Below are positions 45,629 through 57,448 of a stretch of DNA of 64,000 nt, one piece after another. The position numbers and the translations under genes were made by a program. The first letter of the stretch is position 1. Every line of letters begins with the position of its first letter. The DNA is taken from positions 62,001-126,000 of the forward strand of contig PYSQ01000031.1 of the NCBI GenBank assembly GCA_003049435.1, in the 5' to 3' direction. The notes under the pieces were generated by a model that was not told where the DNA came from, did no database searches, and was given only the letters and a program-made list of their open reading frames with translations. The stretch is from Nakataea oryzae (lineage: Eukaryota; Ascomycota; Sordariomycetes; Magnaporthales; Magnaporthaceae).

Positions 45629-46916
45629 TCACTCCGCCTTCTGAGAGGCAGCCGCCGGGACATGCTCGCCCGAGACAGATGTTGAGCGAGTGAGATTGGA
45701 GTGCTGGAACGGCTCGTGGGTGACGGCTGCTATCGGGCTAGTAGCCCCCAGTTCTGTGAGTTGTCGCTCTGTCGTTCCAAGTGTCAACGCAGTGTCCTTG
45801 TCGGTAGGAACGTGTGGGATGCACACGGCAGTTGTTGGCAAAGATCGCTTACCCAAGTCACGGATCCTGTGCCTGAGCATTTGGTTCTCCCGGGTGAGCA
45901 TCTGAGTTTCGGCCTGGTAAAAGGCGCTCTCGTCGCGGCCGGCGAGCCCCAGGGATTCGCCAGCGGCTCCGCTATCACCGCTGATAGAGGTGGAACGCAA
46001 CCTAGGCGACGCGGTGCGGCTTGGCGTCCTAGACCGTCGTTGCTGGAGGTCCGCGCGCGCCAGGTCGAACGAGCTGCGCGGCTGGATGGGCGACCGCGGC
46101 AGCGAGCTAGAGGGCGTCAGGGCGGGGAACGCCGACGACAGGCCCGAGCTCGCGGCCGCAGCAGGGCTCGCCAAAGGCTCATCGCCCGCCACGGCCGACT
46201 GACTGTCATGGCCCTGGGCTTGAAGCTGTTGAAGCTGGAGCTGCTGCTGCGAGATGATCTGGAGCAGACGATTCTGGATCCGCCCAAAGGACCGTCAGTG
46301 GCCTGTTTACGCCTCCTCCGGTTACAATCTACGCCTTGCAAGCGACCAGCAGCAGTACTCACCACATGGCCTTCCGTTTCAGCCTCGAACTCTTGATGTA
46401 TCTCGCCGAGGCTCGGGGCACGGCCGTGCTGGCGCAGAGGATCACGACCGAGCATCATGGGTGACCTTGGCGAGCCCGGCATGGGCTGGGGGCTTGCCGA
46501 GATGTGTCCAGCGCCGTTTGGGCAGTCTGTGACCATCTCGCCGGGGCCGGGGACGGCCGGGTCGTTGAGCTGCAGGTTCATAAGCACCGACGAGCGCCGT
46601 CGGCTATGATGGGGCGCGGCCGTGGACCGCGGCATGGAACCGGTCGGAGACGCTTGGTTTTGCTGTTCAGCACTGGAAACATGACCATGATTCGCCCGGG
46701 GATGCGAGGGTGGGACAGGCACCAGCGTTGATGACAGCCAGCCGCCCAAGTCAAGGCCATCAACAGCTTCCGAGCAGACATACCTCTGGAGAGTTCGTGC
46801 TGGAGCCCCGCGTTTACGGTGGCAGCGGCTTGCAGCGAGCCGCTCTGTCGGAACGGCGGCGATGGTGTGTTGCGCTGCGGCGGAAGGGTGCCTTCGGAGC
46901 CGGTCTGTGTCGACAT
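45629..46916 (-). CDS. Conserved-looking fungal coiled-coil protein of unknown function
   Basis: The function is not recognised. Proposed exons are 46818–46916, 46363–46662, 45853–46273 and 45629–45768, giving 319 aa in frame. The N-terminus is MSTQTGSEGTLPPQRN. A basic Ser-rich block (HHSRRRSSVLMNLQLNDP) and a segment SLGEIHQEFEAETEGHV follow. Exon three opens with a Gln-rich helix (NRLLQIISQQQLQLQQLQ), then Ser/Pro/Arg-rich sequence. A likely coiled coil near the end (FYQAETQMLTRENQMLRHR then IRDLERQLTEL) is joined exactly across the last intron. The C-terminus is polar. The first junction is uncertain: a better-looking donor at 46782–46783 gives a frameshift, so I used the GTAAAC donor at 46812–46817, which keeps frame. 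The order of motifs looks conserved among filamentous fungi from memory; no homologue name can be given. Confidence 0.7.
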
Positions 46917-49900
46917 GGCTGTGGCTGTGAAGTCGAGGTGTGGGAAGGACGGGTCGGACGGGTCGGACGGGTCGGACGGGTTGAACGGGCTGTATCCTGT
47001 AATAGGACGAGGCGTGGGTGTTGGTGAAGCCAAAGGCTTGTTTCTGGATGCGTGTGGTTATGGAGGGTCTGGCTATCTCCAGCTGCCGTGCGACCTTGGC
47101 TCGCTCGTGCGGACTGGATGGTGGTTCCTTCTTCTATTTGACGGTTGCAAAAGGCGCAGGCCAGGTGTCTTGGGTCGAGCCAATCCCCAGTGTGTCGCCG
47201 GAGGGGCGGAAGGCGTCAAGCAGCTGACAGCACTGGGGCTCGTGGCACAGGCACCTCAGCCAAGCGCCTGCCTTGTCCGCGCAACCCGGGCTCGGGTTGG
47301 GCGGCTGGCTGTGTGCTGGAGGCGGCGGGTTGCGCGTCGCGCGTTGTGGCCACCCACAGTGAGTCGAGACGCAAATCCACGGAGAGGCAGCAACAGAGCG
47401 CTACGGCCGGGCTTCCAGGGCCAGCGGTCTGCATTCACGTGCGGGCTGGTCGACCCATCAAGATGGCGATCCGATGAGGCACAGACGGGCTGGACGGAGC
47501 GTGCACTCTTTGTCGGAGGCGGAGGCCAGAGTCACGTAAAAGGTGGAGAGCAGACACGCCAAGGACGGGCCAAAGTTCAGTCTGTCGGTTGCGGAATCAG
47601 GCCTTGGTGGAAAGGTCGGGCTGGTGGCATGATCGGCCGTGAGAATAGCGGCACAAACACCCAACTCCTCCCGGTCGCCAGCACGACAGTGGCGCGACGA
47701 CCCAACCAACGGCCGGGGCAGCTGATGCGCCCCGTCTTTCGCGTTGACTAAGAGGCACCTGCGTCTCACTGCTGCTGCGGCTGCTGCTGGGCAAGAACTG
47801 AGATCAATGGACCAAAGATTCAGGTGGTCTGGTGACATCAACAGCGGCCAAATGGTGGGGAACGGGGAAGCTGGGGGAGCTAGGCGGGCCCCACTGTCCC
47901 AGGCAACCCGCCTCGCTGCAAGCGAGGGAAGCGGATGACTTCATTTCTGGCCCGTGCTCAAGCCGCCAGCTCTCGTTCAATTGCCGCCCACTCGCCATCC
48001 AATCCACCCACCCAGCAGAGACCGAGAGAGGCCCAGCACCGCCATCAGTCACCTGCAAAGACAGACGCTGTCCTGCCAAGCTTCTGCCTCAGCTGGGCCC
48101 ATCACAGGGCAACCGATGCCTGCTGTCAGCGACTGTGTTGGTGCTCGATACCCGTGAGCGTGAGCTGGCTCAGCAAAGTCCGGTGCTGTCCAGTCGTACG
48201 GCTTTGAGCATACGAGATCTTGGCAGAGCAGGGCGGACGGGAAGCCGGGGCCAGCCGGCCTGGGCGAGAATGTTATGGGAAGCTGGCGACACATAACGGG
48301 AACGTCGTGGCCGTGGTTGCACGGTCGAGTCGACTATGGGCGGGCGTACTGGTTGTAGCGACAGAGGTTTGCATTACAGCAGTAACAAGCGCACGCATGC
48401 ATCTAGGCTCTTTGGTATCAACCCACCTACCTGCCTACCTATGTAGGCAACAAATGCCCCTTACCTCCAAGGCATGAAGATCCTATGCTATGCACGGACG
48501 CGGGGAGGAACACGGTATCCATCGCAAAAAGCCGCCTCAAACAGCGTTACATGTCAGCCCACCTGGTTGCCCAGCGTCTGGCTGTCTGCCCAGCCTAGGC
48601 TCGGATGTTCTGGTGCTAGCTGCATTGGTCGAGACATCCGCACCAAGTACCGCCCGTTTCGGGGCCGACTGGCTTGGGCGGCACTTGGAACATGCGGCAA
48701 CCAGAAAGCACGCTTGCGCGCCAAGACAATTCGTTGAACATACCGTGAGAGAAACGTAGTGTCCCGACGGCGGTTCCGGCACTACGAGGATTCGGCCGCA
48801 GCCAACCAGCAGCATCTCTGTTATGGTAGCACTGGAACGAGCCACCCGGGGATGCTACTGCAGGAACAGGAAAGCCCACAATGACGGTGTCTCGCCACGC
48901 CACGCAGCTGCTGCATCTACAGGCCGGCATGAAGGCTGGGATGGCGGTTAGTCCCTGGCGCCGATGGAGCGAGCGCCAAGCACATGTGTGTGCGGGTGGG
49001 CAAAATAACACGAACAAAGCGAAAGGAGCCTGGAAAAAAGGAAGAATCCCCAATTTTAAGATGCGTCTGCCGAACAAACGCTATATTTTCCCTTTTCTTC
49101 CGACGTCTCCCTGGACTCGTTATCCTTTCTTACACCCGTGCCATTCTTGATGCGAAGAGACGTTCAAGCATTGATTAGACTTCAAATGCCGAAAAAACGT
49201 GAATACGATGACAGTGCATCAGAAGAACGGGCCACACACTCAGCAACCCTTGGAGGGCCAAGGTATAGATCCGCCGGCTAGGCCCCGTCCGTTATCAACA
49301 CGGAATATGTGGCAATGTCGATGCCTCGCTGATCACGCCGGCTCACAGTCTGTGCTCTGTCGAGCCTGCCTGCACGTTCGTTTGGCGGGGTGGCTGGGCT
49401 GCGCCCTGCCGATGCATGCCCAGCCCAACGGAAGGCTGCTTCGGCGAAACGTGACAAGCCAGGGTGTCTCTAGGGCGGGCTGCTGTACCGGGCAACAGTC
49501 TGTGCCACTGGGAGCCCAAGAGATGGGGCCGGGGTGGACTGGGAAGGGCTGGGGCAAGAGACGACCAAAGCAATCATGGCCAACAAACGTCTCGGCGCGG
49601 GGTGCCTAGCCCCTCTATAACCTCCATGTAGATAGACCTGCCCTCGCCGCAGATAAATAAGCTGTCAAGGCGTGGGCATTGCATGTTATCGTTTGCGTCC
49701 GACTGATGGGGTCGAAGTCGGGCAACCTTAACTAGTTGGTGGCATGTTGGAGGGCTGGTCGAAGCGCAGCAACCCGAGCACAACTCCCGAGAGAACCCGG
49801 GTTTGGGCTGGCGAGTCAAAGTTCTGACGGGCCAAAAGACCCTGGGCCGGGGGATCTACAAGGCGACATCCCCGAAAGCAACATGTAGGGGGGAATCCAA

Positions 49901-51033
49901 TGTGCACTACAGCCGAGATGTTTCAGACCAGATAACTTTGCGCCGATTTGCGGCGAGGTACATGAGCTGTCTGCACGCAGCCGAGGAATGCACAGCAGAG
50001 CCAACATATCTTTTGGCCCGCGGCCACTAGCTAGCGTTTGGGGACGTGGGCCGCTGGGGTCAAGGGTGGACGCCATGCATTCTGGGGGCCAAGGCTGTTC
50101 TTCACTCTATTTGGCAAAAAAAAGAAAGAAAAAAAACTTCTTTTATTTTCCCTTTGGATTCTCTCACCTCACAGTCGTCGGGTAACGCGGCTTTGGTGCA
50201 CAAGCCCATGTTGGCGGCGGTTCCAGATTCCACCGGCCCGGCAGTGAAGAGCTCAGAGCCAACCCACATGCCAGAGGTCGGCGACCAAGATCTGAGCCTC
50301 AGTCGGTTCTGGCCACATGGACAACACCACCAGTTCGCCGGCAGTCCAATCTATCTCTCATCTTGGTAGCGATCAAGAGTTTCGTCCAAATCAAATGTGT
50401 GTGGCAGGCGCAAGGGTGGCGGGTGAGGATATCACTCCTTTGGCCATGCCGATCTTGGGGGTGGGTGGCCTTGACGGAAAGCACAGATATACCGAGTGCA
50501 CACTACCTGCCTACCCAGTGCACACACACCGTACACCTGAGCCTTCGGGCCAAAACCTTGGCTGTGTCTTTGCCGTTTCCACTTGCGTGCCGGGTTTGTG
50601 CCCCCGCGTGTGGCCCTTTTCGGCATAGGGGTTGGCTGGCTTGGACTGGCAGGCCTAGCTCCACTGCCATTTTCGGCCATGGTCGAGACACGGGCCCCCA
50701 CTTTACCAAGGATGCCAGGGTATCCCGCCCTGTAATAACCCGATGGACCCGCCTGAACACGCGGACATTTTGTGCGGCGACCTCCGAATTCCCTCGACAT
50801 TCCACCCCACTTGTGCTGTGCAATACTGGTGGCCGACTCCATCCCATCGAGCGGATTGATACCGAGTTTGGCGGTGCTGTCCGTAGCCCCGTCTGTGCCG
50901 TGACATGCCGGCACCAAAGAAGCAAAGAAGTCGGAGCGAGTCACGGCGGGGCAAAGACGGCATGAAAAAAAAAGCATAACGAGAATAGCGAGTCGGGCTC
51001 GGAAGAAGCGGGCACTTGCTGCGGATTTTTTTG

Positions 51034-51070
<37 letters not shown>

Positions 51071-53373
51071 TTTATGGACTAGAAGGGGAAGACGGTGGAG
51101 ATCATTGCAAAGGTCATTCACAAAACCAGAGGGGGGGCGGGTTATTGCTGTGAGGGATAGCGGCTGCTGATCGACTCTATTAAAAGAAGCAAGCAATTCT
51201 CTCCCAAGCCGCCCAGATACGAAAGGGCTGTTGCGTGCAGGGCGGCGGCGGATTATTTTCGGCTTATTTAATGTTTATGACTGACTGGCTGGGGGGTGCA
51301 GACCAAGACCAAGCATCCCGCCAGGGTGGGCCAAGGTGGGCCCCCTTGGAGCGATCAATGTGTGTATGATGACGGATCAAGTGATCGAGGGCAGGGGCCA
51401 CGGTGTCACTGGCGGTTGAAATTTGGCGTGCGAAATATTTCATTATGCCCATGTATTATTTCTCATTTTTTCTTCTTTTCTTTTTCAGCTGAGGCTGTCG
51501 CAATCGCACAACGACCACAGGACGAGCTGTGCTCTAACGGCAATGGGGCCGCCGGTGGTGCGCACGCCCAAGGGCTGGATTGGATTCTGTTTTGGGGCAC
51601 CTGGAACGGACGGGCGGGCGCCTTCTGATGTGCAGCTGCAGCCTGCGTTTCCAATCAAGCTGCTGGGGTTGATACGGCAGGCGACGGCGCATTGGCAACC
51701 GCGGAAACCAGCAGTTGCGGCCGACTCGGAAACTTTAAAAACCCAAAAGGGAGGAGGGAAAAGGAAAGAAAAGGGAAAAGAAAAAAAGAAAAACCAATAC
51801 GAAAATACGGGCATGTTTGTTTTGGCACTTGGGCAACTTGGCTCAATGCGCCGGCACAGGCTCCGCAAGCTCCTCCCCTGCGCTTCCCAGATGATGGCCC
51901 CATGGCCATGCGCGTCTGGATTGGCCCAGGTGCCTGGGGCGGGACCGCTTTCCTTGCGCCTCTGTTGCCCTGCAGGCGGTGGGGATGAGCTGGGCAGTAC
52001 CGGATTGGCCCACAGTGGGTGACTGACGTTCCGAGCCCCATGTGGTGCCTGTGCTTGTTTGGCCCAGCCCATCCCGCCGACAGGGCAGCCGAAAGATTGG
52101 CTGCATGCAGTAGTCTGTCGCATTGTTATTGTGGTGATCAAATGTGGAAGGCAGAAAAGAGGACATAGCGGCACGGACTCGAAGCCGAAGGTCTTACCGT
52201 TGACGCGCCCCGGCCAGGCCATAGTGCGCTCCAGCTAAGGGTCGCAGAGGGGGGGGGGGTAGGAAAAGAAAGGAAAAATATTAAACCAAGGGCACAAGAA
52301 ACAGAAAAAAATAAAAACAAGAAAGAAAAAAAACACAAACAAGAGGGCGGGAAAAGGGAGCAGACGGAGCGACGTGCGTCTTGACCCGCGTGCTGTATAA
52401 CACCCAGCCGCCTTGCTCTCACCCCCTCCTGCGCACACGCGCCTCTCGCGATCGTCTTGGTTCCTTCCGCTTTTAGGCCTTGCTCTCCCCAATCTTTCCA
52501 TTGTTTGGTTGGCCTGCTGAGAGTCGCGCGCGCTCGCTGCAACCGCCATCTCTCTCCCCTGTGCTAGCTGTTGCTGGGTTTGCAGCATTCCTGGCACCGG
52601 CCGGCCCCTGCCCGCGACCCCCTCCCACTCATCCTCCTCCTCGGCGCCCTCGTCCTCGCCCTCAATCACACCCCATCGAGACAGGGTGGGTTCTGCCTGC
52701 GACTGGGAATGTAAAGAGGTGGTGTGGTGTGTATCGCTGCCACTGGCCCACTGCGCGGCTCGACTTGTCGCTCGCTACTCCCGCCTGCGTGCCCCCCTTG
52801 GCGTGGCGCCTCTCCCGCGCTCCGCGTTGCCGTCTCACTGGGCGGGTACCACACACAGCACACGACGGCCCAGATCGCGCACGTCGCCTTCGCACCCTCA
52901 TCCCTCTGGACGGCGTCTCAGCACTGCATCGGGCGATCGAGCACACACATCCTGCCCCGTGCTTGTGCACCAACGGCCAAAGGGTCCGCATCAGCCCTCT
53001 GCTTGCGCTCCCGCTCCTCCTCTCCAGCCGGCGCGCGCCACCGTCGACTGATATCATCCTTGCGCTCGGCCAGCGCTCTACGTCCGCGCGCACTCGGCAG
53101 TCCGCTCTTTGCGAACCGAAGATCGCACCTGAATCAGTTGGCGGATGGGGTCGTTGATCCCCAAGCCACGTTGTTTTTTAATAACTTTCTTTTGCTTCTT
53201 GACACATGCCTTGGTGAACCCCCAACTCGCCCCAAATTCCTGGCCCAAACCCACCCCTGCCCAGCATCCTTCCCTGCTGGCGCCTTTTTGTGCACTCCTG
53301 GTGTGACGTGCGCTGCGCCAGGGTCAAGCAGACCATCCCTCGCCCCCTAGCCCGCCCGCACGCATCTTAAAAC
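46917..53373. other. 6.5-kb gene-poor region
   Basis: Both ends are start codons (coiled-coil gene leftwards, PH-domain gene rightwards). No frame in it has recognisable protein motifs, and the longest ones are low-complexity. It holds TACCTA motifs near 48423–48446 and 50502, a CT/AT microsatellite at 51034–51070, A-rich runs (50106–50140, 51770–51800, 52300–52340), and a GC-rich, pyrimidine-biased stretch before 53374 that is probably the long leader of the PH-domain gene. Confidence 0.55.
51034..51070. repeat. Compound (CT)n(AT)n microsatellite
   Basis: Seven or so CT units run into about eleven AT units in noncoding DNA, the most AT-rich simple repeat of the window. Confidence 0.9.
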
Positions 53374-56241
53374 ATGGCTGAACCCAGTCTTGTCGCTCCC
53401 GCCCTGGCTACTCCTCGAAATGGTTCCATCCACTCCCGTCGGCCACGCCCGCCGGACCTCGATATTGCTCGCGAGCACGAGAACAGAGTCCCGTTGAAGG
53501 CAGAGTCGGCCAGAATGCGCCGTCGCGAGTCGAGGCTCGGCCTCATCAACATCTTTGGGCGCCAGAAGAGTTCCGTCGACCTGGCGAGCTCCGCGGCCGC
53601 CGCCGGCTCCACCACATCGATAGCAACAACAGCAACATCGCCTCCACTAACCACGCCCTCATCTTCCTCGTCGTCCAGGGACCTGACAACGCCTAGGACT
53701 GCTGGCATCCGCGCCTCCCTGGCCGAGATCAGCCACTGGTCTCGTTCCGAGGCTTCCCAACAACAGTCAGACCAACACGAACATCACCAACATCCGCAAC
53801 AACAACCACCACCACCACCAGCACTACAACAACAAAAAAGGAGGCAACGGCAGCAGGGCCCGCAGTCGGATGCGCCTGGCTCCCACACCTTGACTCCCGC
53901 TCCTGCTTCCGCTTCTGCAACCAGGCCAGCTAGGACCCCCGCCAGCGCCAGGCCCCGCCACTCCAGTCTACCGGCACCGAAGCCTGGTCGCGGCTCCCTG
54001 GCCACCTGGGACCCCCCGCCGCTGTTCCAGGCCTATCCTCAGGCCATCCGGCACATTGAACTACCCGCACTGACCGTCTCGGCCGAGACAGTCCTACGCC
54101 TGCACGGCGGCCGGGCCGGCCAGGCCCCGCCGCCGATGCCAGATGCCGAGGGCTCGTCCGAGACGGCAGGCGACAAGGCCAGGCGCAGGCACCGGCGTAA
54201 CACATCGAGCCTGGCGTTTTTCAGGTCGGACTGGACCACCAAGATCTTTGTCCTAGTCACCTCGGGTTATCTGCTGCAGTATTCAGGCGAGGGGTCGTTC
54301 GACAGGCTCCCCGAGAAAGTGCTGCACCTGAGCAAGGATTCGGCCGCCTTCGCCAGCGACCTGATCCCCGGAAGGCACTGGGTCGTGCAGGTGTCGGCGG
54401 CCATGGACGCTGACGGGACCTCGGCTGCCGACTCTAGGTCTCTGCTGTCGCGCCTTCCCTTCCGCGGTTCCGAGAAGCGGCATGCTTCGGCCTTTCTGAT
54501 GGTGTTCGAGGGCGCCGAGGACATGGACCAATGGATAGCGACGCTCCGCCGCGAGATCGAGCACCTGGGCGGGAAGAAGAAGCTGTCCGAGACGGGGAAG
54601 CCCAAGCCAGAGGACAACGTACTCCAGCCTCGGGTGCAGCCCAGCCAGCGGGCTCTTGTTGTGAGAGACCCGGCGCGCTTCTCCCGCGTCATCGCACCTG
54701 AGCAGCTCGCATGGGGCCATGAATCGCCGGGCCCCATATCCACGGCGCCTGCCACTCCCGCAACCCCGGAGACGCCCGACATCCTGCTCGACTCGCCCGA
54801 CCTGGACGGGACACACGATCAGTCGTTCGACGACGTGTCCACCACCAACAGTTTCGCCTCGCACGATGGCCTGCAGCTCGACAGCCTGAGGGAAGGGTCG
54901 CACCGCCTGTCGTACGTCTCGTCGGGCCAGCGGACCATGGTGACGTCGGAAGGCTCGCTGTCGCCATCGTGCTCCCCGACACGCGACAGTTTCACCAGCC
55001 ACTTTGACGAGCCTCCGTGCAACAACTCTCACCCAGAGATGCTTGTGCCCGAGGCACAGTTTAGGCCAAGCGCCAAGCCAATTCTGGACCGGAGGCTGCC
55101 GATGCGTGCAACCTCCATGTCCAACGTCCAGGCCGCCTCTCGAAGCCCTCCTCGGCCGCTCTCCGATTGCCAGCCCGACGCCGCCCGCCCGCAGGCGCCA
55201 TGGCCGCTCACCACTCCCAACTTTAGTGTCCCGCACTCTGTCGGGAAGCGCTTTTCCATGGTGCAGAGCTCAGGTCCTACGGACGAGGCTCCGCCTGCGC
55301 GCAAGTCGGCACCGGAGCCTCCCACTAGACCCTTGCCCAGGAGGCGCCCTCCCCCGTCTCTCGGAGCCTTCTCGAGGCCGCTTTCGATCGTGGCCGACCA
55401 GCCGTCACCCATGTCGCCACGGTTCCACTGCCAAGCGTTCAGGGGCCGGGCCGAAGAGGCCGAGCGAGGCTACAGTCTAAAGGCTCTCCCTAGCTCGCCC
55501 CGTTCGCCCCGCTCGCCTCGTTTGGCGGAAGGCTGGGGTCGACAAGCCGCCGAGGCCCGAATCCAACCGGCGGTTCCCTCACAGACGGGCTTGAGCCTCC
55601 GGCGCGCCAGCATGCAGCCGATGATGGGTGCCGAGGCTCCGCGACGAAGCGCGAGCACGCAAGCTCTGCGGTCAAGGGCATCAGACGTGGACCTCCGGCA
55701 ACAACAGCCACAGCTAGTCATCTCGTCATGGTCTCAAAAGTCGCCGTTGCCCCACCATGTCGCCCTCGCCACCAAAACGCCAGAGAGGCGCGCATCCCGT
55801 GTCCTGGCAGCCACGGACATGCGAGCGCAGCCACGGACCCTGCAGCGCTTGGACTTCTCAATCCATACGAGCGCCGCGAGGCGCCTGGAGCACAAGCCCA
55901 CCACGACCAAGTCTTGTCTCTCGGCAGACGTTGATGCGGTAGACTGGAGGACCGCCCCACATCCACCTCCCAAGGACTTGCCACCGCTCCCGCCCATGCT
56001 ACTCCAGCGTGAGCCAGAGCCAGAGCCCTTTGCTGCGCCGGCACCCCGAGCCTCGACGTCGACGCAGCACCTGCGGGCCGTGTCGGACACCAAGACGCTG
56101 CTAAACAGGCACAGCATGTCGCAGCTTGCGGATGGACCTCCGCCGCTGCCCCCGCCCACGTGCGCACTGCCGCCAATTCCTCCCCCTATGCACCGCGGGC
56201 CGGTCGTGAGGCAAGCCCGGGCGTATACCGTCAAGACATGA
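53374..56241 (+). CDS. Large PH-domain protein of unknown function
   Basis: This is one uninterrupted exon of 955 aa. A pleckstrin-homology-like domain lies at about residues 285–400. It starts at TTKIFVLVTSGYLLQYSG, contains VLHLSKDSAAFASDLIPGRH and WVVQVS, and ends with the C-terminal helix pattern EDMDQWIATLRREIEHLG, so membrane phosphoinositide or protein binding is likely. The rest is predicted disordered: an N-terminal basic stretch, a His/Gln/Pro run near residues 130–150, and a long Ser/Pro/Arg-rich tail (about 430–955). That tail has recurrent PRSPR and Pro-rich PPLPPP-type stretches that could be SH3 or WW ligands. I do not recognise a named family. Its role may be signalling or polarity, but that is inference. 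The ATG at 53374 is the first in frame. It is upstream of and codirectional with eIF3g. Confidence 0.88.
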   Translation: MAEPSLVAPALATPRNGSIHSRRPRPPDLDIAREHENRVPLKAESARMRRRESRLGLINIFGRQKSSVDLASSAAAAGSTTSIATTATSPPLTTPSSSSSSRDLTTPRTAGIRASLAEISHWSRSEASQQQSDQHEHHQHPQQQPPPPPALQQQKRRQRQQGPQSDAPGSHTLTPAPASASATRPARTPASARPRHSSLPAPKPGRGSLATWDPPPLFQAYPQAIRHIELPALTVSAETVLRLHGGRAGQAPPPMPDAEGSSETAGDKARRRHRRNTSSLAFFRSDWTTKIFVLVTSGYLLQYSGEGSFDRLPEKVLHLSKDSAAFASDLIPGRHWVVQVSAAMDADGTSAADSRSLLSRLPFRGSEKRHASAFLMVFEGAEDMDQWIATLRREIEHLGGKKKLSETGKPKPEDNVLQPRVQPSQRALVVRDPARFSRVIAPEQLAWGHESPGPISTAPATPATPETPDILLDSPDLDGTHDQSFDDVSTTNSFASHDGLQLDSLREGSHRLSYVSSGQRTMVTSEGSLSPSCSPTRDSFTSHFDEPPCNNSHPEMLVPEAQFRPSAKPILDRRLPMRATSMSNVQAASRSPPRPLSDCQPDAARPQAPWPLTTPNFSVPHSVGKRFSMVQSSGPTDEAPPARKSAPEPPTRPLPRRRPPPSLGAFSRPLSIVADQPSPMSPRFHCQAFRGRAEEAERGYSLKALPSSPRSPRSPRLAEGWGRQAAEARIQPAVPSQTGLSLRRASMQPMMGAEAPRRSASTQALRSRASDVDLRQQQPQLVISSWSQKSPLPHHVALATKTPERRASRVLAATDMRAQPRTLQRLDFSIHTSAARRLEHKPTTTKSCLSADVDAVDWRTAPHPPPKDLPPLPPMLLQREPEPEPFAAPAPRASTSTQHLRAVSDTKTLLNRHSMSQLADGPPPLPPPTCALPPIPPPMHRGPVVRQARAYTVKT

Positions 56242-57448
56242 GCTACTTCGGTATGCCTGTCTCCCTCGTTCTACAAACATTTGCAGTCGCAACTATATAG
56301 TGCATGCTTGTACTACTCTTGTACTCTGTTCTTCTCTTTTGTCGTTTGCTTCATGCCAGGGTACAATTTTTCTTCTTCTTTTCCCTGCTGACTGTTCCCC
56401 GACCTCACTCACGTCCCCCCTTGGAAATCCCAAGGCGTCCTCATCTACTTTTCTTTTCTTGCTTTTCATGCTCAACCGAACGAATTGTCACAACTACCAC
56501 TTGCGCGCGTCTCATTTCTCTCACTTCCAAGAGTCAGCAGCATAAACTGGTGGGCGGCAAATTTGTTGCCCCAGCTGCATTCATCATCATTCTTTCCACA
56601 ACTGGTCGATTTGGGTCGACCCTTTTCTTTGTCCTTGATTTTTTTTCAGCAGCGGGAGTTTTGAAATACCATGTAGAAATGCGCTGCACGGCTACCTACG
56701 GCGTAACCAGGAGGCGAAGGCAATGGAGTTGGATATTGGGTTTTATTTGTTTTTTTTTTTTTTTGGGAAAGCGGGCTGACGAGGGATATCCTTGGACGAT
56801 CTTGATACCGAATTGCGCCACGACGCTGTATTGGCTTCCCTCTCATTCTCTTCTTGCTCATTGACTATTTGTTCTTCTTTTTGGACCTGGCCTTGGGGTT
56901 TTGTGCCGGGCTTAAAAGTCATTTTTTATCAGTGCTAATAGCCTTTATTTGTGATTAAACCGGAATATCCACCTGCATGCCAAAGCAACCCTATTCATCT
57001 ACCGCAACAGCATGCAACAGATCTTAGACGTGAGGTGAAATGCACTCTCGAATGTCCTTGATCTCTGGGCTTGGAGCTTGCGCTGAATGTCGCCTGGTTT
57101 GGGCATGTTGGTGCTTTGTTGGTCCGTGAGGGGTGCGCCCTGGAAAGAAAGCGCTTTCGCCACACTTCGCGAGTCTACGCCACACCTTGATTCCTAACAA
57201 AATGCTGAAATTCGTGGTGGGACCCCAAAAACCCACCCCACCTTGTTCGAGCCGCAGGAGAAAAGGGTAGAGGGAAATCTTTCATCGGCGCCGACGACGA
57301 CGACCAAGCGGCAAACAGGCAAAGGACGCAAAGAGACCGACCGGCCTTTGTGTCTGCGAGTCCTCGACCATCGATCAGAAGACGCCTGCCCGACAGAGCT
57401 CCCCGAGACGCCAGGAGCAACTTCACACACACCCACAAGCCCACAATC
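56242..57448. other. Spacer between PH-domain and eIF3g genes
   Basis: 1.2 kb contain the 3' end of the PH-domain gene and the promoter of eIF3g. It has T-rich tracts (about 56340–56480 and 56745–56765) and no gene. Confidence 0.65.

Noticed and set aside
46578..47033. Upstream extension of the coiled-coil protein with a Pro-Ser-Asp repeat
   Set aside because: The in-frame extension has no ATG. The repeat arises from a short GGTCGGACGG-type array, and the ATG at 46916 is the first usable start.
50363..50965. 200-residue plus-strand frame
   Set aside because: Composition is that of random GC-rich sequence, with no domain, signal or conserved pattern.
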